In this document: positions 1 to 6,973 of the stretch, piece by piece
Layout of the letters: each line of letters opens with the position of its first letter
Position numbering within the stretch: the stretch's first letter is position 1
NCBI GenBank assembly: GCA_002366995.1
Contig: DFCM01000083.1
Location: 1 to 12,760, forward strand
Reading direction: 5' to 3'
DNA: 12,760 bases
Source: a bacterium UBP3_UBA3054
GTDB lineage: Bacteria; Auribacterota; UBA3054
Made by a program: the position numbers and the translations under genes
The notes under the pieces: model-generated
The model's database searches: none
Seen by the model: only the letters and a program-made list of their open reading frames with translations
Told to the model about the DNA's origin: nothing

Positions 1-2152
1 TGGCGAAAGCGTGGGCCATGGTCTTCCAGGCGTTCTCCAAAGAAGTGCCGTCGTTCTCGTCGTCGCCCTCGGGGCTCACGTAGTAGGTGTTGGCGTAGTT
101 GCTGACCGTGAAGGTGTTGCTGCTGCCGTCGTAGGAGTTGTAGGCGAAGGTGTAAACGACCGTACTGGGCCTGGGGCAGCTGTCCTCGATGGTGTAGTAG
201 AAGGTCGTGGTGTTGCCGGCGCTGATCTCGCCGCTGGCCGGGTTGATGGTGGCGCCTTCCGTGTCGCTGGTGATGGTGAAGACCGCGGTGACGGAACCTT
301 CGTTTGTCACCTCAAAGCTCTTGGTGCAGGGCTTCAGGGTCACGGCCTTGGTGGCGGAGAAGACGGGCACCGGGCGGGGCATGTCTGCCAGCATGTTGAT
401 GGTCATGGATTCCTCGCCCCAGGTCAGGGTCAGCTGACCGGAAACGGGGCCCTGGACTTTCTCGCGGTTGATAGAGACCGCTTTCTTGATCTTGGAGTCG
501 GCGGGGATCGTGATATTCTCCTCGAAGGTGCACCATTCCTCTTCGGCTTTGATGTTCACTTCCAGTTCCTTGTTGGAGACGTTGTAAAGTTCGATCTCCA
601 TGGAATCCTCGGTCTGACCGAAATCAAGAGTGGAGGGAGTAATGTAAAGGTCCTGGGTGGGCATCTCGCCCATCCAGAGACGGCTGCCGGCCACGTTCTT
701 GCCGGTCACGGGGTCTCTGCTCATCATGGAGCCGCCGAACAACAGTTTGCCGTCGTCGGTCACGGCGCAGGAGGCCCGATAGGCCGCCACAGGCAGCTTG
801 GTGGTGTGGACCACCGCGGACCTCAGAATGGTGTTGACGATCTGGAAAGTGTCCAGGGGAACGAGCTGATTGTCCTCATTTCTGGTACGGCCGCCGATGA
901 CGTAGATGACGCCGTTGTAGCCCACCACCGCCGGGTCGCTGACAGGGATCTGCAGAACCAGATCATCGTCCACCAGCTGGAAGGTCTCGCCTTCATCCAG
1001 ATTGATGTTGGTCTCCATGTAGCGGATCTTAGAGGAAACGCCGCTGTCGCCCAACACGTAGATCTTGCTGCCCAAAGTGGCGATGCCGAAAGACGTCAGG
1101 TTCTCGCCGTAGATGCCCTCGTAAACTTTCCACTGGTCGGTCTTGGTGTTGTAGGTCTGCATGTGCATGGCGCCGTCCGGGCCCCAGAAACCGCCGCCCA
1201 AAACGTAGGCGATGCCGTCGATGCAGACCGCGCCGCCGTTGTACTGGCAGTGATAGCCGCCTGAGAAAGCCAGGGCATTGTTGGATCCGCTCCAGGCGCC
1301 GTAGGGACTCTCGGGATCCTGTTTGGGTTTTCTGTTGGGGTTGTAGATACTGAAGGTGCCGTCCCAGGAGGGGTATCCGCCGTGCAGGAAGAAGGAGGGC
1401 GTGCCGGATTCGTCGAAGTCGTAAAGGAAGGCCTGGTTGCTGCCGCAGTTCACGCCGTCGCCGGCCACGGCTTCCTGGACCTGCCAGGAGTCCTCGTTGT
1501 CGTCGATCCAACGGGCGGAGCATTTGCCGCCTTCCATGTTGACGTAAGTCGGAGGACCGGAACCGTCCCACTTGGAAGAATCCCAGGTGTCGCTCGCCAC
1601 GTCATAGATGCTGAACTGCACGCTGCGGTTGAAGGAGAAGGCCTCGCCGTAGGTGTTGCTGGGCCAGCTATAGCCGGGGTCGGTCAGATCGCCGGTGGGC
1701 CTGTAGCTGGGATCAGCTTTTTTATTCAGATAATCTTTCATGTTGGAGAAATACAAGCCGAGGCCGGAAAGTCCGACGTTGCAGGCCTGGCCGGCGGCGA
1801 TCATGTATTTGCCATCCAGGTAGGCGCTGGCGCCCAGGTACGTCGGCCAGTAGCCCACCACTTCGCGGAAGGGGTCGTCGGTCGCCACGAACTGCACGTT
1901 GGTGGTGACGAGTACGGCTTTCCTGGCGGAGGAGCTGCTGAAAAGCTCGACAGTTTTGTTGGTCGGGCAGGGAACGTCGCAATCGTGGTACCATTCCTTT
2001 CCCTTGTCCTCGCGGACGGTGGGCCTACTGGAATCATAATACCTGAAGGGCCACCAGGAGGGGTTCTGGGCTTTCTCGGTCCAAATTTCGTCGTCGGCCA
2101 AGACCTGGCCGAGCATAAGGAACGCCAAAAGCATGAAAAAGAGTTTTTTCAT
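1..2152 (-). CDS. Secreted Kelch/Ig-like/beta-helix surface protein, copy 2 (partial, 3' end off the window)
   Basis: The minus frame is open from an ATG at 2152-2150 to the window edge, giving 717 codons with no stop. The start is supported by an AGGA ribosome site 7 bases upstream and a signal peptide (MKKLFFMLLAFLMLGQVLA, then DDE). The protein is colinear with the complete neighbour at 2262-5552. A Kelch-type propeller spans roughly residues 60-490, with strands such as YLDGKYMIAAGQ, GGAVCIDGIAYVLGGGF and GYNGVIYVIGGR. Two Ig-like domains follow (about 500-690), the first starting near DLYITPSTLDFGQTEDS. The start of a DUF1565/beta-helix region (TYYVSPEGDDENDGTS) begins at about 689. The rest of the beta-helix and any PEP-CTERM tail lie outside the window. 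Identity to the neighbour looks like about two thirds by eye, highest in the propeller core and second Ig domain and lowest in the first 60 mature residues and around residues 125-170. Function is unknown; a surface adhesin or glycan-binding role is inferred from the folds. Confidence 0.9.
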   Translation of the reverse strand, partial: MKKLFFMLLAFLMLGQVLADDEIWTEKAQNPSWWPFRYYDSSRPTVREDKGKEWYHDCDVPCPTNKTVELFSSSSARKAVLVTTNVQFVATDDPFREVVGYWPTYLGASAYLDGKYMIAAGQACNVGLSGLGLYFSNMKDYLNKKADPSYRPTGDLTDPGYSWPSNTYGEAFSFNRSVQFSIYDVASDTWDSSKWDGSGPPTYVNMEGGKCSARWIDDNEDSWQVQEAVAGDGVNCGSNQAFLYDFDESGTPSFFLHGGYPSWDGTFSIYNPNRKPKQDPESPYGAWSGSNNALAFSGGYHCQYNGGAVCIDGIAYVLGGGFWGPDGAMHMQTYNTKTDQWKVYEGIYGENLTSFGIATLGSKIYVLGDSGVSSKIRYMETNINLDEGETFQLVDDDLVLQIPVSDPAVVGYNGVIYVIGGRTRNEDNQLVPLDTFQIVNTILRSAVVHTTKLPVAAYRASCAVTDDGKLLFGGSMMSRDPVTGKNVAGSRLWMGEMPTQDLYITPSTLDFGQTEDSMEIELYNVSNKELEVNIKAEEEWCTFEENITIPADSKIKKAVSINREKVQGPVSGQLTLTWGEESMTINMLADMPRPVPVFSATKAVTLKPCTKSFEVTNEGSVTAVFTITSDTEGATINPASGEISAGNTTTFYYTIEDSCPRPSTVVYTFAYNSYDGSSNTFTVSNYANTYYVSPEGDDENDGTSLENAWKTMAHAFA

Positions 2153-2199
2153 TAGTGCATCCTGTTTTTGTTGGTTAATTGTGTAGGTAGCTAGTACAC

Positions 2200-2213
2200 A
2201 TTATAGCAAAAAA
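2200..2213 (-). promoter_or_regulatory. Extended -10 promoter of the gene starting at 2152
   Basis: Read on the minus strand the sequence is TTTTTTGCTATAAT, a perfect TATAAT hexamer (2205-2200) behind a TG-containing extended -10. No good -35 is visible, because that position falls inside the terminator hairpin of the preceding gene. The predicted transcript has a leader of about 40 bases. The T-run is shared with the terminator U-tract. Confidence 0.7.
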
Positions 2214-2237
2214 GAGGCGCGCCCGAAGGCGCGCCTC
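2208..2237 (-). terminator. Intrinsic terminator of the gene at 2262-5552
   Basis: On the minus strand a perfect 10-bp stem (GAGGCGCGCC with GGCGCGCCTC) closes a UUCG tetraloop and is followed by six U residues. It begins 25 bases after the stop codon of the PEP-CTERM protein. The G+C-rich stem, stable tetraloop and U-tract make this a textbook factor-independent terminator. Confidence 0.93.
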
Positions 2238-2261
2238 TTGATTCCCCCCTGACGGGCCGGC

Positions 2262-5200
2262 TTATTTCCTGCGTAAGGCGAAGAGCGCCAGGGCGATCAA
2301 GGCCAGACCGCAGAGCGGTTCGGGGATGAAGGCCCAGCCGACCTTGCGTTCGCCGTACTGCGTCTCGGGATCGGTCTTGTACCAGGTGCCCTGGACGAAG
2401 TTCGGCACTTCGTTGGTGTAGTCCGTGAAGTAGATGCCGAACATATCCAGCTCGTAGATGACGGAAACGTCCTCGTCGGGATAGTAGGCGTCGCCGCCGG
2501 GACCGCCGATGTCATAGTACTGGTTGTGCTGGCTGAGCACCGCGTAATCCTCGTGCCCGTTCAGGACCGTCGCGCCGCCGGTGGCGTACGAGCAGGTCCA
2601 CATCGGATCATACTCGTAGTTCTGATCAGGTATTTCGGCGAAGATGTTGCTGGTGCAGACCTGGGCGGCTCCGTACCAGGTGTCCTGGAAGTTGGAGCTG
2701 ATGGCCACGCAGACGCCGCCGTTGGAGTGCTGCTTCGTGAAGGTGTTGGCCGTGATGTAGGCGAAGTTGGTGTTGGACCTGTCGTCACGGGCCGGGTATC
2801 CGTTGTGGTAGATGCCCCTGGTGAAGCCTTCGAAGAGGTTGTTGTTGATGGTGATGTCGTCCGGGCCGATATTGCCGTGATAGGTCAGGCCGATGTAGTA
2901 GAAGTGCTCCCAGTTGGTGACCTGGTTGGTGGTCACGTCATAGCATTCCCCGTCGAACATGCCGTAGAAGTAGTTGTTGTCGATCTGGACGCCGTTGGGG
3001 TTGTTGATGCCGATCAGCTCGGTCATGTTGGGCAGACTGGCGCCCACGCCCGTCGTCACGATGTTGGTGTCCGGGTAAGAGCCGTCCAGGATGAAGTTGC
3101 TGAAGCGGACGTGGTTCACGTTCTCCATCTTGATGGCGGGAACTTCGTCCCAGACGTCGCCGCCGGTGCCCTTGTGCCACTTCTTGTCGCCGGGAGTCAA
3201 AAGCGGACGGTCGATCTCACTGACGAAATATCCGCTGACCGCGATCGGCTTGTCAGTCGTTTCGCCCTTCACCCAGAGGTAGGATTTCTTGGAAAGATCA
3301 AGAGTCCAGTCCGTGGGCTGCTGGGAGTCTCCGGCATAGACGGCGGTGGCCACGGAAAGCACGATCTGGCCCTCGTCCGCGGAGCCGCTGGGCACGGCAT
3401 CGAACGCGTAGGCCAAGGTCTTCCAGGCTTTTTCAGGAGAAGTGCCGTCGTTGTCGTCGCTGCCCTCGGGGCTCACGTAGTAGACGTTGGGATAGTTGTC
3501 CACCGTGAAGGTCTCTTTGCTGCCGTCGTAGGAATTGTATTCCATAGTGTAGACCACCGTGCCGGGACGCGGGCAGGATTCCCCGATCGTGTAGTAGAAG
3601 GTCGTGGTATTGCCGGCGCTGATCTCGCCGGAAGCAGGATTGATGGTGGCGCCTTCCGTGTCGCTGGTTATTGTGTAGACCAGGGAGACGGAGCCCGCGT
3701 TGGTCACCTCGAAGCTCTTGGTGTTGGGCTTCAGGGTGATGTCCTTATGAGAAGAGAACACGGCGATGGGGCGCGGCTTGTCGGCCAGGACGCCGATCGT
3801 CATGGATTCCTCGCCCCAGGTCAGAGCGATCTGGCCGGAGACCGGGCCTTCCACTTTCGAGCGGTCGATGGCGACAGTCTTCTTGATCTCGGAGTTCTCA
3901 GGAACCGTGATCGTCGCGTCGAACTCGAGCCAGGGTTCCTCGCACTTCAGATTGACTTCCAAGTCGTTGGCGGAAACGTTGTAGAGACTGATCTCCATGC
4001 TGTCTTCCGTCTGACCGAAGTCAAGGGTGGAGGGAGAAACGTAGAGGTCCTGGGTCGGCATCTCGCCGATCCAGAGACGGCTGCCGGCCACTTCCTTGCC
4101 GGTCACAGGGTCGACGCTCCTCATGGAGCCGCCGAACAGAAGCTTGCCGTCTTCCGTCACGGCGCAGGCCGCGTAGCAAGCGGCGATGGGCAGCTTGGTG
4201 GTGTGGACCACCGCGGATCTCAGAACCGTGTTGACGATCTGGAAATCGTCGATGGGCTTGACCACGGTGTTGGTCACACCCTCGTCGATGACCTGGACTC
4301 TGGAACGGCCGCCGATGGCGTAGATGACGCCGTTGTAGCCCACCACGGCGGGACAGGAGACCGGGATCTGCAGTTCGAGGTCGCTGTCCGTGAACTTATA
4401 CTCGTTCGTGGCGGTCTCCATAACGCGGATCTTACTTGAGATCGAGCTGTCGCCCAGGAGGTAGATCTTGCTGCCCCAGGTGGCGATGCCGAAGTCCGTG
4501 AGATTCTCGGGATAGATGTTCTCGTACACCGCCCACTGGTCGCTCTTGGTGTTGTAGGTCTGCATGTTCAGCTGACCGTCGGGACCCCAGAAGCCGCCGC
4601 CCAAAACGTAGGCCACGCCGTCGATGCAGACCGCGCCGCCGCCGTATTGGGCCAGGTTGCCGCTGCTGAAGGCCGTGGCGGGGCTGGATCCGCTCCAGGC
4701 GCCGTAGGGGCTGTCAGGATTGTTCGAGGGCTTCCTGTTGGGGTTGTAGATGCTGAAATTGCCTTCCCAAGAGGGATAGCCGGCGTGCAGGAAGAAGGAG
4801 GGCGTTCCGGATTCGTCGAAGTCGTAAAGGAAAGCCTGGTTGGAACCAAGGCGAGCGCCGTCACGCATGACGCCTTCCTGAACTACCCATTCGTCATCGG
4901 CGACGCGGGCGCCGCATTTGCCGCTTTCCATGTTGACGTAGGTCGGGGGACCGGAGCCGTCGTACTTGGAGGATTCCCAAGTGTCGCTTGCCACGTCGTA
5001 GATGTGGAACTGCACGCTGCGGTTGTAGGAGAACTGTTCGCTGGCGTAGGCGTAGGAGTTGCTGGGCCAGAAATAGGCGTAGTCGATAAGGTCGCCGGAT
5101 TTCGTCCCGTTCCTCAGGAAATTGCAGAAGTTGCTCATGCCGGGGAAATAGAATTTGTTCCCGGCGTTCTGGGAAAGCGACCAGTTGCACATCTGTCCGG

Positions 5201-5552
5201 CGGCGATCATGTATTTGCCGTCCAGATAGGCCGCCGCGCCGTAGAAGGTCGGCCAGTAGCCCGTGACTTCCTTGAAGGGGTCGTCGGTGGCCACCAGCTG
5301 CATGTCGTTGGTGACGACCTGGGCTTTTCTCCAGGTGCCGGCGTTCAGGGCGATGATCGTCCTGTTGGTCGGGCAGGGAGGCTCGAGGTCGGCGTACCAT
5401 TCGATGAAATCAGCCCTTGCCGAAGACCGTTTGGGATCGTACTTCTGATACGGCCACCAGGAGGGGTTCTGGGCCTTTTCCGTCCAGATGTCGTCGGCCA
5501 TGAGCTGGCCCGTCAGAAGGAAAAGGACTAGGAGCAAAAGAAAACGTTTCAT
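2262..5552 (-). CDS. Secreted Kelch/Ig-like/beta-helix protein with PEP-CTERM sorting tail, copy 1 (1096 aa)
   Basis: This is a complete multidomain surface protein. I chose the ATG at 5552 because a signal peptide starts there (MKRFLLLLVLFLLTGQLMA) with AAGGA just upstream; the longer frame from 5594 adds 14 polar residues. Residue numbers are from that start. A Kelch-type propeller spans about 66-486 (YLDGKYMIAAGQ, GVAYVLGGGFWGPDG, GYNGVIYAIGGR, EDGKLLFGGS). Two Ig-like domains lie at about 499-591 and 594-688. YYVSPEGSDDNDGTSPEKAW (about 691-710) opens a DUF1565/pectate-lyase-like right-handed beta-helix to about 1036, with repeats such as HVRFSNFILDG and DDITINNNLFEGF. The C-terminus is PEP (1077-1079), a hydrophobic segment and RRK, the three-part PEP-CTERM signal. 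In other bacteria exosortase cleaves this signal; no exosortase gene is in the window. I see no clear lyase or oxidase catalytic set, so the ligand is unknown. It is the upstream member of a tandem pair and has its own promoter and terminator. Confidence 0.93.
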   Translation of the reverse strand: MKRFLLLLVLFLLTGQLMADDIWTEKAQNPSWWPYQKYDPKRSSARADFIEWYADLEPPCPTNRTIIALNAGTWRKAQVVTNDMQLVATDDPFKEVTGYWPTFYGAAAYLDGKYMIAAGQMCNWSLSQNAGNKFYFPGMSNFCNFLRNGTKSGDLIDYAYFWPSNSYAYASEQFSYNRSVQFHIYDVASDTWESSKYDGSGPPTYVNMESGKCGARVADDEWVVQEGVMRDGARLGSNQAFLYDFDESGTPSFFLHAGYPSWEGNFSIYNPNRKPSNNPDSPYGAWSGSSPATAFSSGNLAQYGGGAVCIDGVAYVLGGGFWGPDGQLNMQTYNTKSDQWAVYENIYPENLTDFGIATWGSKIYLLGDSSISSKIRVMETATNEYKFTDSDLELQIPVSCPAVVGYNGVIYAIGGRSRVQVIDEGVTNTVVKPIDDFQIVNTVLRSAVVHTTKLPIAACYAACAVTEDGKLLFGGSMRSVDPVTGKEVAGSRLWIGEMPTQDLYVSPSTLDFGQTEDSMEISLYNVSANDLEVNLKCEEPWLEFDATITVPENSEIKKTVAIDRSKVEGPVSGQIALTWGEESMTIGVLADKPRPIAVFSSHKDITLKPNTKSFEVTNAGSVSLVYTITSDTEGATINPASGEISAGNTTTFYYTIGESCPRPGTVVYTMEYNSYDGSKETFTVDNYPNVYYVSPEGSDDNDGTSPEKAWKTLAYAFDAVPSGSADEGQIVLSVATAVYAGDSQQPTDWTLDLSKKSYLWVKGETTDKPIAVSGYFVSEIDRPLLTPGDKKWHKGTGGDVWDEVPAIKMENVNHVRFSNFILDGSYPDTNIVTTGVGASLPNMTELIGINNPNGVQIDNNYFYGMFDGECYDVTTNQVTNWEHFYYIGLTYHGNIGPDDITINNNLFEGFTRGIYHNGYPARDDRSNTNFAYITANTFTKQHSNGGVCVAISSNFQDTWYGAAQVCTSNIFAEIPDQNYEYDPMWTCSYATGGATVLNGHEDYAVLSQHNQYYDIGGPGGDAYYPDEDVSVIYELDMFGIYFTDYTNEVPNFVQGTWYKTDPETQYGERKVGWAFIPEPLCGLALIALALFALRRK

Positions 5553-5616
5553 GTTGTCCTTGTTTCGTTGGTTAAAAGTATCGCGGGGGCACATATGAGC
5601 CCCTCAACTAATGGCT

Positions 5617-5645
5617 ATTATAACAAAACGCAAGCGAAAAATAAA
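5617..5645 (-). promoter_or_regulatory. Promoter of the PEP-CTERM protein gene starting at 5552
   Basis: On the minus strand TTTATT (5645-5640) and a perfect TATAAT (5622-5617) are separated by 17 bases, and the -10 is preceded by TTTTGT. It lies about 65 bases before the ATG at 5552. The -35 half is weak (three of six matches). It is divergent from the candidate promoter at 5669-5681. Confidence 0.6.
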
Positions 5646-5668
5646 CCTGATTCCCCCGCCGGGCGCGA

Positions 5669-5681
5669 TTTTTGCTACAAT
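5669..5681 (+). promoter_or_regulatory. Extended -10 promoter directly before the membrane-protein gene
   Basis: TTTTTGCTACAAT ends only six bases before the ATG at 5688, so transcription would be expected to begin at or within a base or two of the start codon. No convincing -35 is seen 16-19 bases upstream (the sequence there is C-rich). The same TTTTGCTACAAT string occurs before the tRNA gene at 8943-8954, where it does have a good -35. Confidence 0.5.
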
Positions 5682-5687
5682 CAAGGC

Positions 5688-6509
5688 ATGAATAAACTAC
5701 TTATCATCCCCTGCTTTTCGGCCGCCTGGAAGAGTTTCAGCAAATGGTGGCTGATCCTGTGTCTGGTGGCGGCTATACCCTGCCTTTATTCCCTTTTCCT
5801 CGTGAGCGGCGACATAAAAGCCAGCCTTAAGGAAACGCGGGAGGAACTTCAGGAATTCTCAACCATCATGAGCGACGACTCGCTGGAGGGAGAGGCCAAG
5901 ATCGAAAAGCTGCAGACCTTCCTTGAGAAGCACCAGGCCAAAAACGCTGCCAGGACGAAAGGCAGAAAAAGTTTCGCCATTTTGGCGGGATTGGTCATCG
6001 TAACGATCGTTCTGCAGGTCGTGCTTATCCTCTACTCCAAGAGAGCCACGGCGAAAGACGACGAGGAGGGCCGGAAAGATCTGAACCGGGGGCTGGCGCG
6101 CTCTCTGCTTTTGTCGCTTTCCTACGTTGTCTTGGCTTTCATCAAGTTGATGCCCTTTGTCATCCTGTTCTTCCCGGCTTTGTTCGTAGGAATTATTTTC
6201 GTCTTCATCTCCCCTCTTCTCGCACTTCTGGTCCTTTTGCTCTGGTTTCTGGGAGGCTTGTGGTTCTACTCCCGCTGGTACTTCACGGACTACATCATCA
6301 CCGAAACTTCCGCCAACCCCTTCACAGCTTTGGGAGAAAGCTGGTCGCTTACCAGGGGCAATCAGTTCGCGGTCTGGGTGCTTGTTCTGACGGCCTTCAT
6401 TTTGCACATCCCCGCCTTTTTCACCCTGGGGCTTTCCACTATCCCGACGCGTTCCTTCGACTTTACGCTGCGCGCCACGGCGTACAGGCAGCTTAAGGGA
6501 GAAGCATGA
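5688..6509 (+). CDS. Multi-pass inner-membrane protein, YciC/DUF975-like (273 aa)
   Basis: I do not recognise a specific gene. The start at 5688 is chosen because the polar, promoter-overlapping residues upstream do not look coded and MNKLLIIPCF leads straight into the first helix. Hydrophobic segments lie at about 20-40, 96-117, 138-158, 160-195 (probably two) and 226-247. A charged, coiled-coil-like stretch of about 50 residues (43-92) lies between helices 1 and 2. The C-terminal half has RWYFTDYIITE and ALGESWSLTRGN, the pattern seen between helices in bacterial YciC/DUF975/GDPD-membrane-domain proteins (regular helix, 'al..Sw.ltrG'). Those families are poorly characterised, so no function is assigned. 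The stop overlaps the folA start (ATGA at 6506-6509), so the two are translationally coupled. An AAGG sits one base before the ATG, too close for a normal ribosome site. Confidence 0.8.
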   Translation: MNKLLIIPCFSAAWKSFSKWWLILCLVAAIPCLYSLFLVSGDIKASLKETREELQEFSTIMSDDSLEGEAKIEKLQTFLEKHQAKNAARTKGRKSFAILAGLVIVTIVLQVVLILYSKRATAKDDEEGRKDLNRGLARSLLLSLSYVVLAFIKLMPFVILFFPALFVGIIFVFISPLLALLVLLLWFLGGLWFYSRWYFTDYIITETSANPFTALGESWSLTRGNQFAVWVLVLTAFILHIPAFFTLGLSTIPTRSFDFTLRATAYRQLKGEA

Positions 6510-6973
6510 AGCTTCAGGCGATCGTCTGCGCAGCCGCGAACGGCGTCATTGGGAACGCGGGCGCCCTGCCCTGGAACGTGCCGGAAGACATGCGGCATTT
6601 TAAGGAATTGACCATGGGGCACGCCCTGATCGTGGGACGCAAGTCTTACATGGGCCCCCTGGCCGGCCGCAAACTCGTTGTGTTGAGCCGTAAGGGCTTT
6701 TCGGCGCCGGAGGGCATAGAGATAGCCAAAACGAAAGAAGAGGCCCTTAAAACCGCTCTGAGCGCGGACCCGGAGCCCTTCGTCATCGGCGGAGCCGAGA
6801 TCTACAAAATTTTCGAGCCGGATATCAGCGAGATATACCTCACGCGCCTAAATAGTGATTACCCCGGCGACACGCTTTTCCCCATCTCTCTTGACGGTTG
6901 GGAAAAAACTGAGGAGCGCGCTTTTTCGGAAGGAACGTTCGAGACCTGGGTGAAAGGTCAGCGCATGCGGTAA
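6506..6973 (+). CDS. folA: Dihydrofolate reductase (155 aa)
   Basis: It reduces dihydrofolate to tetrahydrofolate with NADPH in the cytoplasm, feeding thymidylate, purine and methionine synthesis. The match to bacterial DHFR is clear: GVIGNAGALPWNVPEDM (13-29) with the catalytic acid D28 (D27 of E. coli), the GRKSY NADPH-site segment (45-49), GRKLVVLSR (54-62) with the folate-contacting R55, VIGGAEIY (93-100) with the G95-G96 pair, and IYLTRL (110-115) with T113. The loop between GRKSY and PLAGRK is a few residues shorter than in E. coli. The start overlaps the upstream membrane-protein stop by four bases and has an AAGGGAG ribosome site, so expression is probably coupled to that gene. thyA is not next to it. 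The 3' end overlaps the convergent permease gene by 16 bases. Confidence 0.96.
   Translation: MKLQAIVCAAANGVIGNAGALPWNVPEDMRHFKELTMGHALIVGRKSYMGPLAGRKLVVLSRKGFSAPEGIEIAKTKEEALKTALSADPEPFVIGGAEIYKIFEPDISEIYLTRLNSDYPGDTLFPISLDGWEKTEERAFSEGTFETWVKGQRMR

Larger units (their letters stand above)
1..5575. repeat. Tandem gene duplication, about 3.4-kb unit
   Basis: The genes starting at 5552 and 2152 are direct paralogues, with start codons exactly 3400 bases apart. Matching stretches are evident at DNA level, for example TTGCCGGCGCTGATCTCGCCG at 213 and 3613, again 3400 apart, while the propeller region is offset by 3403, so small indels have accumulated. The duplicated unit includes part of the 5' leader: GTTGGTTAA occurs at 2170-2178 and 5567-5575. 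The left limit of the second unit is outside the window. Confidence 0.9.

Noticed and set aside
11..4439. Long plus-strand open frames (417 codons at 11-1264, 257 at 1382-2155, 637 at 2526-4439, 294 at 4647-5531)
   Set aside because: They lie opposite the two paralogous surface-protein genes and resemble each other only because those genes are duplicates. Their products are Gly/Val/His/Asp-rich low-complexity translations with no ribosome site or domain. The minus-strand frames have signal peptides and recognisable domains.
5553..5594. Earlier start at 5594 for the PEP-CTERM protein
   Set aside because: It would place 14 polar residues before an otherwise perfect signal peptide, and the AAGGA site fits the ATG at 5552.
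2237..5667. TGATTCCCCC strings near 2238-2248 and 5648-5657 as possible recombination sites of the duplication
   Set aside because: The match is only about ten bases, and the two sit at opposite sides of the unit without further similarity, so chance is likely.
5568..5687. Earlier starts (5568 or 5595) for the plus-strand membrane protein
   Set aside because: The extra residues are polar and unlike the family, and the DNA there contains promoters for both directions.
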